From contig CAWGGV010000007.1 of the NCBI GenBank assembly GCA_963822255.1, forward strand, positions 62,001 to 126,000: 64,000 nt of DNA, read 5' to 3'. Positions 1 through 8,490 of this stretch are shown piece by piece. The translations under genes were made by a program, and so were the position numbers. The notes under the pieces are model-generated. The model made no database searches and was not told where the DNA came from. It saw only the letters and a program-made list of their open reading frames with translations. Each line of letters begins with the position of its first letter. Positions within the stretch are counted from its first letter, which is position 1. Source of the DNA: UBA7803 sp963822255 (GTDB lineage: Bacteria > Pseudomonadota > Gammaproteobacteria > Pseudomonadales > Azotimanducaceae).

Positions 1-3000
1 ACGGCCAACGAGTCCGCGCTGCGGGTGCGCATCTTCCCGGACACGGCGCACGTGGAATCGCTCGACGAAGGCCTGGATGACGGCGAGCTGGCCGCCGGCA
101 CGGCGTACTGGCAGCAGGTGTGGCCGAGCGGCGATGCCCAGGCGCCGTGGCCAACCCTGGTGCGTGCGGTGGGCTCGCGGCGGGCGCCGTGGGTGGCCGA
201 GGCGCTGCGGCCGCTGAACCTCGACGCGCGGCCGGCTGGCGACCCGCAGTTCCCGCAAATCGCGCCCCGCGGCGGCAACACCGCCGTGGCGCGGACACTA
301 CCTGACCGGTTCCTGGTGCGTGTGGAGCAGGACGGCGCGGCGCCGGTGACGGTGCACGGCGCGGCAATCCCCGACGAGTTGCCCATGGGCCTGCGCGATC
401 AGGCGACGATGGTGGCGCTCGAGCTGGACGAACACGACTTGCCGCCACTGGATCAATCGCTGAAGTGGCTCGTCGACTACGCCGAGGCCGAACGCCTGGG
501 CATGGCGGTCACCGTGCAACTGCCCATTGCCGGCCGCGCGGTGCGCAGGCTCGTGGTCTACGGCGTGCGCGCGGCGCTGACGCCGGCGGAAGGCGCGGCG
601 CGGCTGGCGCGGCTGATTCGCTCCCATCGCTTCACCGACGGTGCCGAGTTCGTCGCCCAAGGCACGCCGACCAACAACACCGATACGGCGCGCACCAGTT
701 GGAGCCGCCGCACGCCTCCGGGGCCGCCGGAGCTGGACCTCGCCGGCGCCGCAGCCGCCCACGGCAACGCAGGCGTTGTCGCCACGGCGTTCGGCATCGA
801 CCCAGCGCCACTGGCGTCGCTGCCGGGCGCCGGCGACGGCGAGCAGGCGCGCGCCGCCGCATTCAACACCGCGCTCTGGACCACGACGTGGAAGGAAGCG
901 GTGGAGCACGTCAGCCAGGCGGGCCGCAACAACGGCGACCAGCGCCTCGACAGCCCGTCGCTCGACGCCGTCCGCGACTTCTGGATCGACAGCGTCCGCG
1001 GACGCGGGCCGCTGCCGGCGATCCGGCTCGGCCGCCAGCCCTACGGCTTGCTGCCGCTGGTCGCGACCGATGGGTCCTGGCGCCCGGTGCTCGGCGGCTT
1101 CGTCGAGGAGCGGCTGGTGCCGTTTCTCGACCGCAGTGTCCGGCCCTTCTGGAACTCGGCGCAAGCGGCGGTGGCCACCATTGCCAACCGGCCGCTCGAC
1201 ACCGGTCTGCCGGAGATTCTGGGCACCGACGCGGTGCTGCGCTCGTTGCGCGTGCGCTCGGCGCTGTCGCCGGACCCGATCATGAGCACCGCCGAGGCCT
1301 GGGTGCTGCCGGACCTCGGCCAGCACGCGGCGCAGCAGCAGGTGACGGCGACTTTGAACCTGGTCGCCGGGATCGATTGGGGTGACATGGACAGCCACGG
1401 CCTGCTCGGCAAAAAGACCCGCACCCTGGCGCTGCCGCTGGTGGACGAGAGCGACGGCCGGTTCATCACCAACCTGCTGGCCGCCGTGCCGCAGGCGATG
1501 ACACCGGCCAGCGTGCTGCAGGTGCTGTTGGCGCACGCGGCCGAGGTGGAACGGGACAACCGCGGCCGCCTGGCCGCTCCGGAGCACGGCGCGCTGGTGC
1601 GCGAAGCCATCGACGAGATGCAGGTGGAAGCCGATCGCGGCCTGCTCGCCGGCGCCTTCGAGGCGATCCAGGCGCAGTCGTTCGACGATCGTCGGCTGCC
1701 CATCGCGGCCGCCGCGCTGACCAGGCAATTCGGCCGGCTCGACACTCGTGCCCTGGCCGACCGCGACCCCATTCCGCGCTTCGCGCCGGCCACCGTGCTG
1801 CAGCAGGTGGCCGGGGTCGAACCGAGCGCGAACCGATTACGCAGCACCGTCGGCACCCAGCTCATCGGCGAGATCTTCTACGCCGGGCTGTGGGCCGCGC
1901 AGTTCCGCTCCGCGCTCGAAACCATCGCCGCCATCGACAGCCTGGAAGAGCGCCGGCTGTTGCTCAGCGAGACGCTGGATTGCTGCTCGCATCGCCTGGA
2001 CGCCTGGATCACCGGCGCGGCGGCACGGCGGCTGCACGGGCTCCGCCAACGCACCCCCGCCGGTGCCTCCGTGGGCGCGTACGGCTGGCTCGACAACATC
2101 GAGCTGCGCACCCCGGCGCCGGCCGGGCAGGTGGACGGCAAGGACGTGCTGCACGACGGCGCCGACGGCGGCTTCATTCACGCGCCCGGCCTGAACCACG
2201 CCGCCACCGCCGGCGTGCTGCGCAGCGGCCGGCTCACCCACCGCCGCGGCGATCCCAATAACGAAGCCCTGGACATCGATCTTTCCAGCGCCCGGGTACG
2301 CGATGCGCTGTCGCTGCTGGAGGGCATGCGCCACGGCCAGCCGCTGGGGGCGCTGCTCGGCTACCGCCTGGAACGGCGGCTGCACGAGCAATCGGGCCAC
2401 GGCCTCGAGCTCGATCGTTTCATCTACGTGCTGCGCACCCTCGCGCCGTTGCGCGCCGGCAAGTTGACCGCGCCCGGTCAGCCGGTGGAAGAAAGCCTGG
2501 CCGCGCGGGATGTGGTCGACGGCCTGAAATTGATGGAGCTGGAATGGCCCGTCATTCTCGCCAAGCTGGTGAGCGGGCCCGACGACCCGCGCTACATCGT
2601 GCCGCCCGACACCTGGATCGCGCCACGGCCGGCCAACGCCGCCGCCGGGCTGCCCGGCGAAGCCGACGCCGTGCGGGCGGCGATCGACAATCTGCAGCGC
2701 ACCCACGACGCCGTGGCGGATCTGCTCTTGGCCGAATCCGTGCACCAACTGGTGGTCGGCAATCCGGCGCGCGCGGCCGCGGCGATGGACGTTCTCGGCG
2801 CCGGCGAGTCGGCGCCACCGGATCCCGAGGTGGTGCGCTCGCCGCGCAGCGGCATCGCGCTGACCCACCGCATCGCGATCCTCATCGCCGATCCGCCGCC
2901 GGCGGCGCTCCCCGGCTGGAACGACGACGCCCCCCGCGCGCGCGCCGAGCCCCGGCTCGAAGCGTGGGCGCAAGGCGTGCTGGGCGACCCGGCGGCGATC

Positions 3001-4311
3001 CGCATCGCGGCCGATCACCTGGAGACCCTCGCCGATTCCGGGCTCTCGGCGCTCGATGTGCTGTACGACGCCGATGGCGACTCGGTGGCGGCGAGCACCC
3101 TGGCCGCGCGGCTGCGGCAACGTTTCGGCCTGATCGACAAAGAGCTGCCGCTGCTGGCGCCGGTGTGGGAACTGGCCGCGCTGCTGCGCGCGCGCCTGGC
3201 CGCGGGGCGAGCGCTCGACGTGGCGGACCTCGGCTACCCCGCCGCGGAAGGCGAACCCCGGCGCGAGCCCAGGGCCGCGGAGATCGTCGATCGCGCGACG
3301 ATCGCAACGCAGCAACTGGACGCCGCCGCCGCGGCCGGCACCAGCGAGGCATTGATTCCCTACGGCATCCGCCCGCCGGCGCCGAGCCCGACCCTGGACC
3401 TCACCGACGACGAGCGGGCGGTGGCGCTCGCCGCCATGGTGGCGGAGGCGCTGCGGCGGGTGAGCGCCGCTCGACAACTGCTGTCGCGCGCCGTAGCGCC
3501 GGCGCCGGCCGCGGCGGCCGCGGAGCTGGCCCGGCAGGCGCTGGCGGAAGTGTTCGGCGCGGCGTTCGTGAGCTTGCCGCTGCTCGGCGCAGCGCCGACA
3601 CCGGAGCTCGACCCGTGGACCCGGGCGGTCGGCCCCGCCGGGGTGGCCGCGAGACCCGGCGCCGACATCCGGCCGTGGCTGGCGCGCGCCGGGGTGCTGC
3701 GGCCGGCGGTCTCCACGTACGGCGAGACCTTGCTGGTTCGCGAGGCGCAAGGGCGCGCGGTGCGGCTGCGGGTCGTCCAGACACCGGCCGAGGCGTTTGC
3801 GACCTGGGCCGCGCTGCCGTTTCCCGACGGCAAACCGCCCAGGGAGCCGCTGCGCAGCATGGTGGCGGAAGTGGCCGGCGGGCCAGGCGCCGAGCTTTCC
3901 GGGGCGATCGCCGGCGTGGTGCTGGATGAATGGGTCGAGGTGCTTCCCAAGCGCCTGGAGGTGGGCGACCCCGCGAAGGCGCCGACGGAACTGGTGGATG
4001 TCACCACCACTGGCCTCGCGCTGAACGCCAACGCCCCGGGATCCCGCCCGCCGCAGGCCATCCTGCTCGCAATGAGCGCCGATGGCGCGGCGTGGAATAG
4101 CGATCGCCTGGTGCAGGTGATCGATGAAGCCCTGGCGCTCGCGCAGATGCGCTGCGTGACCCTCGACCAGATCCCGTATGTGGGGCGCTACCTTCCGGCG
4201 CTCTACTTCCGCGACTGGTCGCTGCAAGGCGAGCCCGTGATCGACTGGGTCAAGATCAGCGATTCGTTCCAGGCGACGGCGACCGCTCCCTACCTGAAGG
4301 TGGATCAGTAG
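1..4311 (+). CDS. Large conserved protein of unknown function, 5' end outside the window
   Basis: The frame is already open at base 1, so the N-terminus lies outside the window. At least 1,430 residues remain. The protein is rich in Ala, Leu, Arg and Pro and has no signal peptide or membrane segment in the visible part. The beginning (RIFPDTAHVESLDEGLDDGE) and the last 120 residues, ending FQATATAPYLKVDQ, resemble very large hypothetical proteins that I recall from myxobacteria, actinobacteria and cyanobacteria, usually beside a homologue of the next gene. The stop codon overlaps the next GTG start by one base, so the two genes are translationally coupled. No catalytic motif is recognisable. 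A structural or cargo role in a phage-tail-like or extracellular injection particle is only a guess. The coding call is firm; the function is unknown. Confidence 0.85.
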   Translation, partial: TANESALRVRIFPDTAHVESLDEGLDDGELAAGTAYWQQVWPSGDAQAPWPTLVRAVGSRRAPWVAEALRPLNLDARPAGDPQFPQIAPRGGNTAVARTLPDRFLVRVEQDGAAPVTVHGAAIPDELPMGLRDQATMVALELDEHDLPPLDQSLKWLVDYAEAERLGMAVTVQLPIAGRAVRRLVVYGVRAALTPAEGAARLARLIRSHRFTDGAEFVAQGTPTNNTDTARTSWSRRTPPGPPELDLAGAAAAHGNAGVVATAFGIDPAPLASLPGAGDGEQARAAAFNTALWTTTWKEAVEHVSQAGRNNGDQRLDSPSLDAVRDFWIDSVRGRGPLPAIRLGRQPYGLLPLVATDGSWRPVLGGFVEERLVPFLDRSVRPFWNSAQAAVATIANRPLDTGLPEILGTDAVLRSLRVRSALSPDPIMSTAEAWVLPDLGQHAAQQQVTATLNLVAGIDWGDMDSHGLLGKKTRTLALPLVDESDGRFITNLLAAVPQAMTPASVLQVLLAHAAEVERDNRGRLAAPEHGALVREAIDEMQVEADRGLLAGAFEAIQAQSFDDRRLPIAAAALTRQFGRLDTRALADRDPIPRFAPATVLQQVAGVEPSANRLRSTVGTQLIGEIFYAGLWAAQFRSALETIAAIDSLEERRLLLSETLDCCSHRLDAWITGAAARRLHGLRQRTPAGASVGAYGWLDNIELRTPAPAGQVDGKDVLHDGADGGFIHAPGLNHAATAGVLRSGRLTHRRGDPNNEALDIDLSSARVRDALSLLEGMRHGQPLGALLGYRLERRLHEQSGHGLELDRFIYVLRTLAPLRAGKLTAPGQPVEESLAARDVVDGLKLMELEWPVILAKLVSGPDDPRYIVPPDTWIAPRPANAAAGLPGEADAVRAAIDNLQRTHDAVADLLLAESVHQLVVGNPARAAAAMDVLGAGESAPPDPEVVRSPRSGIALTHRIAILIADPPPAALPGWNDDAPRARAEPRLEAWAQGVLGDPAAIRIAADHLETLADSGLSALDVLYDADGDSVAASTLAARLRQRFGLIDKELPLLAPVWELAALLRARLAAGRALDVADLGYPAAEGEPRREPRAAEIVDRATIATQQLDAAAAAGTSEALIPYGIRPPAPSPTLDLTDDERAVALAAMVAEALRRVSAARQLLSRAVAPAPAAAAAELARQALAEVFGAAFVSLPLLGAAPTPELDPWTRAVGPAGVAARPGADIRPWLARAGVLRPAVSTYGETLLVREAQGRAVRLRVVQTPAEAFATWAALPFPDGKPPREPLRSMVAEVAGGPGAELSGAIAGVVLDEWVEVLPKRLEVGDPAKAPTELVDVTTTGLALNANAPGSRPPQAILLAMSADGAAWNSDRLVQVIDEALALAQMRCVTLDQIPYVGRYLPALYFRDWSLQGEPVIDWVKISDSFQATATAPYLKVDQ

Positions 4312-6074
4312 TGGCCGACTTCATCAGCCGCGAGCGGTTCACCGCCATCGAGTCCCTGGCGCTGCTCAATCCGCCGTCGTGGACCCGGCTCGAACCCGTC
4401 ACCGCGACCGGCGATCCGCGCCCCGGCCTCGAGGCGCGCGTGCACGATCCGCTGTGGCTGCTGGGCCGGCAATGGCAACTGGGCGAGTTCGCCGGCGAAG
4501 ATGCGGGCACGCCGCTCACGGTCCGGGTGGTCACCAACACGGCCAGGGTCGACCGATGGGCCGATGGCAGTGGCACGGTCCGCGCCATCGATCACGCCAG
4601 GCTCGATCTGCTGGAACCGTGGGTGGAGCGCGAGCCGGTGCCGGCCGTTCATCGGGGCCCCGGCGCGCGCCCGCGGGTCGAGGCAGCGGCGGCGCTGATG
4701 GCAGCGCTCGACGACGACGGCGCCGGCGCACGCCGTGCCGACTTCGCCGCCCACTGCGCGCTGGATTTCGAGAACCCGCTGGCGCACCCGGACGGCGCCC
4801 ACGCGTCGCTCGATCCTGAATGGCTGCGGCTGCGGCGGCTGCTGGGTAGCGCGGCGCTGGACGGTGAAGTTATCGCGCTCGAGCTCGAACAGGCCGCGCC
4901 GGGACTGCCGGCCTGGCTGGTGCCGGCCAGCGCCGCCGAAGGCGCGGCGTTGACCAACGCGCTCACGGCCTGGCTCGAGTGGTACCGGGCGGAAGTCTCG
5001 CCGCTGCCAGGCGGCGGCGATTCCTGGGTGGACGCGCGGCTCGAGTACGCCTTCCGCATCGGCGTGAGCGGCCAGGCCTACGACGCGCCGTCGCACCGGG
5101 GCGGCGAGATCGACTGGTACAGCTTCGACCCAGCCCGGCAGGCGCTCGAGCTCGGCGCGGACGAGCCGCCCGCCGTCGCGGCAGCGCGCGACGTGCACGC
5201 GCTGCTGGCGAGCCCGCTGCGCTACGCCGGCATGCCGGCCGACCGGCTCTGGGAGATGGAAGATGCCCAGGTCAATCTCGGCCTGGTGGAAGCGGAACCG
5301 TGGGACTTGGCACGCCTGCTGGTCGCCGAATTCGCGCTGACGTACGGCAACGACTGGCTGGTGGTGCCGCTGGACATTCCCTACGGCTCGCTCACCACGG
5401 TGGAGTCGGTGCTGTACACCACGGCCTTCGGCGAATGCTTCGTCGTGAAGCCGAGCAACGAGGTGAGCCCCGACGGCCGTTGGCAGATGTTCGTGCAGGC
5501 CGCCGATGGCGGCGTCGCGGCGGCGGGATTGTTGCTGCCGCCGGCCGCCGTCGCGGTGAACGACGGCCCCGCGATCGAAGACGTGCTGTTCCTTCGCGAC
5601 GAGATGGCCAACCTGTGCTGGGCGGTGGAGCGCAGCGTGCAAGGGCCGGCGGGCTCGGCGCGTAGCCGCACGCGCGAGGCCGACGATGCCGGGCCGGCCG
5701 GGGCCGGGCCGGTCGCGACCGCTCAGCTCGACTACCAACTGCAGAGCGGCGTGCCCGCCCGATGGATTCCTTACCTGCCGGCGTCGTCCGGTTATCGGGC
5801 GGTCGAACTGGTGCAGGGCGCCATGCCCGACCCCGCCGGCGACCCGGTGCTGCCGCTCGGGCTTTTGCTGGCGGCTCAAGGCATTCGGCGCCTGCCCGAT
5901 GCCGAGATTCCGCGGGAAGGCGTCAACGTCCAGCGCCGACACTCGGTGACGCGGCGCGCCGATGGAAGCTACCTGCGCTGGATTTCCCGACGGGTCACCG
6001 TCGGCCGCGGAGAAGGCACCAGCCGGCTCACGTTCGACTCCGCGATCCCGCGCACGCCTCGGCCAGTGGGCTGA
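4311..6074 (+). CDS. Conserved protein of unknown function coupled to the upstream giant gene
   Basis: A 587-residue soluble protein starts with GTG on the last base of the upstream stop codon (TAGTG). Its N-terminal part contains the pattern WTRLEP...DPRPGLEARV followed by DPLWLLGRQWQLGEF and GEDAG. I recall this block as the hallmark of a family of hypothetical proteins that accompany the preceding giant protein. The middle is rich in Trp and acidic residues, and the C-terminal 60 residues are basic. No signal peptide, membrane segment or enzyme motif is visible. The overlap implies equimolar synthesis and probably a physical complex with the upstream product. Coding is secure; the biochemical role is unknown. 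Confidence 0.85.
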   Translation: MADFISRERFTAIESLALLNPPSWTRLEPVTATGDPRPGLEARVHDPLWLLGRQWQLGEFAGEDAGTPLTVRVVTNTARVDRWADGSGTVRAIDHARLDLLEPWVEREPVPAVHRGPGARPRVEAAAALMAALDDDGAGARRADFAAHCALDFENPLAHPDGAHASLDPEWLRLRRLLGSAALDGEVIALELEQAAPGLPAWLVPASAAEGAALTNALTAWLEWYRAEVSPLPGGGDSWVDARLEYAFRIGVSGQAYDAPSHRGGEIDWYSFDPARQALELGADEPPAVAAARDVHALLASPLRYAGMPADRLWEMEDAQVNLGLVEAEPWDLARLLVAEFALTYGNDWLVVPLDIPYGSLTTVESVLYTTAFGECFVVKPSNEVSPDGRWQMFVQAADGGVAAAGLLLPPAAVAVNDGPAIEDVLFLRDEMANLCWAVERSVQGPAGSARSRTREADDAGPAGAGPVATAQLDYQLQSGVPARWIPYLPASSGYRAVELVQGAMPDPAGDPVLPLGLLLAAQGIRRLPDAEIPREGVNVQRRHSVTRRADGSYLRWISRRVTVGRGEGTSRLTFDSAIPRTPRPVG

Positions 6075-6084
6075 GGGGCCCTTC

Positions 6085-6288
6085 CGGCGCGGGGTCTGTG
6101 TCATCTGACGGGACCCATACCAGGGTGTCTTCAGGTACACCTCACGATCTGCGCGCATCAGCGCGAGGTTCTCTTTCGACTCGCGTCGGGGTGTAGTAGA
6201 AACGGCCGCGGCTGATGCCAAAGAGCTCGGACAAGCTAAGCTCCGGGTGGTATCGCTCCACCATCTCCCGCCTCCGTTCGATGTTCAT
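6085..6288 (-). pseudogene. Remnant of IS3-family transposase OrfB, N-terminal part
   Basis: Read on the minus strand, the first half gives MNIERRREMVERYHP...SELFGISRGRFYYTP and, after a one-base shift near 6175, the next half gives KENLALMRADREVYLKTPWY then GSRQMT. This is the N-terminal region of IS3-group OrfB (HTH, YY-P, then the segment before the DDE core). The DDE catalytic domain, OrfA and the terminal repeats are all absent. The remnant ends about ten bases from the stop of the preceding gene, so an old insertion or deletion probably trimmed the 3' flank of that operon. Confidence 0.7.
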
Positions 6289-6383
6289 CGGTCGAAGGCG
6301 CCCGGCCATTGCGCTGTACGCCAGCGCCACATGCGTTGCAAAGGGAAGACTGCGGTATGCGGACATCGAAACGGACACAATAG

Positions 6384-6710
6384 AGGACTTACAGGCGGTC
6401 AGCGCATGTAACAGTCCAAGAGTGGATCGACGACGGCGGGCTCACAGGCCGGGCAGCAACCCTTGACGGCATCCTGGAGACCCACCGGCACTTTGGCGAG
6501 CTCCTGCCCGAAGAACTCCTCTGGATCGAAGACCCTGAAAGCGGTGAACGGGTGAAATCGGAGCCGGCCGAACTTCGAAAGCACGATGTGAAGGTCGGCA
6601 ACCATGTCGCGGTCAGTCCCGGCGCGTTGCCGCGTTTCCTCCAACGATTCGAAGCGGTCTACACCAAGCTTGGCAGAGCAGAGACAATCTCGGAGAACCC
6701 AGGACGATTC
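6384..6710 (+). pseudogene. Remnant of a Fic/DOC-family protein, N-terminal domain
   Basis: The frame through this stretch has no usable start but reads EWIDDGGLTGRAATLDGILE, then ETHRHFGELLPEELLWIEDP, GERVKSEPAELRKHDVKVG and SPGALPRFLQRFEAVY. This matches the helical region preceding the Fic core in Fic-family adenylyltransferases. The Fic motif itself (HPFxDGNGR) is missing. Downstream of about 6710 the frame continues into unrelated sequence until a stop at 6912, suggesting a deletion joined it to foreign DNA. The family assignment rests on recalled resemblance of the N-terminal block. Confidence 0.5.
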
Positions 6711-7006
6711 GGTCAACCCCTAAGAGAAATGAGCAGGGCATGCTCAATCAATCCCGTAGACGCGCACTTCACAGAACGACGTCCAACGACGGCACCGTTC
6801 AAGGGATTGAGTTCGTCAAGCAACGCATTGCCGAACACATTCACGCGAACCGACGTCGCACCCTCATCCACCTTACGCACGAGCACGTTGATGTTGGCCG
6901 AACGCTGCTAGGCGCCCGCATTTTGCTGAAGGTGAAATTGGCAGCGCTCGCTCGGGAACACGGCTCTGCGCGCCGCCGCGAGAGATCTGAAAGTCGATGT
7001 CACCTC
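6711..7006. other. Gene-poor stretch with degraded coding remnants
   Basis: Only short unsupported frames are present. One plus-strand frame from 6740 reads ...EFVKQRIAEHIHANRRRTL..., which looks like a former protein fragment, but I cannot assign it to a family. It lies between the Fic remnant and the RES toxin operon. Confidence 0.4.
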
Positions 7007-7041
7007 GCTGTCCATATGGTGACGCTGCAGCTGTCCATATG
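7007..7041. promoter_or_regulatory. 12-bp direct repeat upstream of the Xre/RES operon, possible operator
   Basis: GCTGTCCATATG occurs at 7007-7018 and again at 7030-7041, with starts 23 bp apart, roughly two helical turns. The second copy ends 13 bp before the antitoxin ATG. Toxin-antitoxin operons are usually autoregulated by the antitoxin binding repeats at this position. The repeat is visible; the operator function is inferred. Confidence 0.4.
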
Positions 7042-7054
7042 AGCACAAGCAGCG

Positions 7055-7750
7055 ATGACCACGAAGAAGGCGCCAGCGAAGAGGAAAGCGGCCGCCAAAC
7101 GCCCGGCGGCGAAGAAGACCGCCGCTCGGAGGCGCCCGACCGTGAAGAAGCCGGCTGCCAAAAAAGAGGCACCAGCCAAGAAGCGCGCCGCCTCCAAAAA
7201 GAGGGCTGCCGCCGAGGCTGCGGTGAAGGGCAAAGCGGCCGCCACGCGGCCGGTGGCCAAGAAGACCATGCTCCGTCGGTCGTTCACGCACCCGTCCGGT
7301 AGGCTCAAGCCCATCGGTGACACCGGCCCGCGTCCAATTCGCACGATCCCACCGTGGCGTCAGGTGCAAAGTGTCCGCAGGCGCCTGCCGACCCCTCAGG
7401 AGGTGCGCGAAGGCATCGACACGGACACGCTGGATTGGCTCCGCGACTGGTTGCACGTGAGTGATGCCGATCTGAACGAGGTCCTCCGCATCTCACGCTC
7501 GACGCGGCGGCGCCGGGAAGAATCCGGCACGCTGACTCACGAGGAGAGCGATCGGGTAGCCAACGTGCTCCGCGCGATCGTCAAGGCGATCGATTATTTC
7601 GAGGGCGACGAGACCGCGGCTCGACACTGGATGAAGCATGCCGCGCCTTCGCTCGGCGGCGAAACCCCGCTTCGCCACTGCGACACCGCCATCGGCGCGC
7701 AGCGGGTGATTCGATTATTGTCCCGGCTCGAATATGGCATCCCCACGTGA
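7055..7750 (+). CDS. Xre/MbcA/ParS-type antitoxin with Lys/Ala-rich N-terminal tail
   Basis: This 231-residue protein should neutralise the RES toxin encoded immediately downstream. Residues 1-90 form a low-complexity basic tail with repeated KKPAAKK/KRAAAK motifs, like histone H1 or AlgP-type tails. The remainder is typical of the family: a helical DNA-binding region (DTLDWLRDWLHVSDADLNEV, then SRSTRRRRE) and a C-terminal toxin-binding (DUF2384) domain with GGETPLRHCDTAIGAQRV and a final LLSRLEYG motif. The stop overlaps the toxin start as GTGA, so the genes are translationally coupled. The tail is unusual for this family, whose members are normally 120-160 residues, and may add non-specific DNA binding. 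A 12-bp direct repeat lies just upstream. Confidence 0.85.
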   Translation: MTTKKAPAKRKAAAKRPAAKKTAARRRPTVKKPAAKKEAPAKKRAASKKRAAAEAAVKGKAAATRPVAKKTMLRRSFTHPSGRLKPIGDTGPRPIRTIPPWRQVQSVRRRLPTPQEVREGIDTDTLDWLRDWLHVSDADLNEVLRISRSTRRRREESGTLTHEESDRVANVLRAIVKAIDYFEGDETAARHWMKHAAPSLGGETPLRHCDTAIGAQRVIRLLSRLEYGIPT

Positions 7751-8181
7751 GGGTCTGGCGCCTCGCGAAGCCGCGCCATGCGAGCACAGTCGAGGAGATG
7801 TTGAGCGGGGAGGGGGCGCGGCTCTTCGGCGGGCGCTGGACCCCTGTCGGCATGCGCGCCGTCTACTGCGCCGAGTCGCGCTCGCTGGCGGTGCTAGAGG
7901 TGCTCGTGCACCTGGCAAGCCCCGAAGACTTCGTGGCCCACCGCATTCTCGAGCTTGAGGTGCCCGATGAGCTGATCGTCACCCCGACCGGGTCGACGAG
8001 CGATCAGCCCCAGGTCGGGGAGGTCATTCTGGCGGATGCCGTCGCCATGATTGTGCCGAGCGCAGTGAACGGCCTCGAGTGCACGGTGGTGTTGAACCCC
8101 GACCATCCGGACTTCGCGCGCGTGGAAGCCGGGAACATCCAGACGTTCGTGCTGGATCCGAGGTTGCAGACCGGTCGATAG
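7747..8181 (+). CDS. RES-domain toxin (predicted NAD+ phosphorylase)
   Basis: The 144-residue product has the RES layout: N-terminal VWRLAKPRHA, then the block LFGGRWTPVGMRAVYCAES and LAVLEVLVHLA, which supplies the conserved Arg, Tyr and Glu of the active site. It ends with the usual ILNPDHPDF-like segment (here VVLNPDHPDFARVE). RES toxins of Xre-RES modules degrade NAD+. The GTG start overlaps the antitoxin stop by four bases. Length and key residues look intact, so the module may be functional. A strong inverted repeat follows the stop within five bases. Confidence 0.9.
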   Translation: MRVWRLAKPRHASTVEEMLSGEGARLFGGRWTPVGMRAVYCAESRSLAVLEVLVHLASPEDFVAHRILELEVPDELIVTPTGSTSDQPQVGEVILADAVAMIVPSAVNGLECTVVLNPDHPDFARVEAGNIQTFVLDPRLQTGR

Positions 8182-8185
8182 AAAC

Positions 8186-8224
8186 GGGCACCCAGCCCGA
8201 GGGGAGAGGGAAGGCTGGGTGCCC
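8186..8224 (+). terminator. Inverted repeat after the Xre/RES operon
   Basis: GGGCACCCAGCC at 8186-8197 pairs perfectly with GGCTGGGTGCCC at 8213-8224, leaving a 15-base loop, four bases after the toxin stop. There is no long T tract, so termination may be weak or bidirectional. Confidence 0.5.
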
Positions 8225-8490
8225 TTGGCGAACCCTCGGGTGCGCGTGCCACCCTCGGGTTCTAACGCCGGTTCGTTCGTAGGGGAGAGAGAGTCGACAA
8301 CCTGGCGTTGCGCCTGCCAATGCAGCGCGTGTGCCAACTCCAGCGCGTCTGGAGACAATAGCTTTAATATCAATCGGATGCGGCAGGAGGAACGTTGCGT
8401 CGTAAGCGGATTCTCAGAACAGGGAAAGATAACGCACCAAAACCGCGCGTCTCGGCCGTGCGCGCACCACGGCAGGACCTGCTCCGGGAC
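8225..8490. other. Intergenic stretch, no gene recognised
   Basis: A short direct repeat ACCCTCGGGT (near 8227 and 8251) is present. Nothing else recognisable lies between the toxin operon and the convergent oxidoreductase. Confidence 0.4.

Noticed and set aside
1837..4227. A 796-codon minus-strand frame inside the first large gene
   Set aside because: Typical antisense shadow in high-GC DNA, rich in Arg, Gly, His and Gln; the plus-strand frame continues with coupled translation into the next gene.
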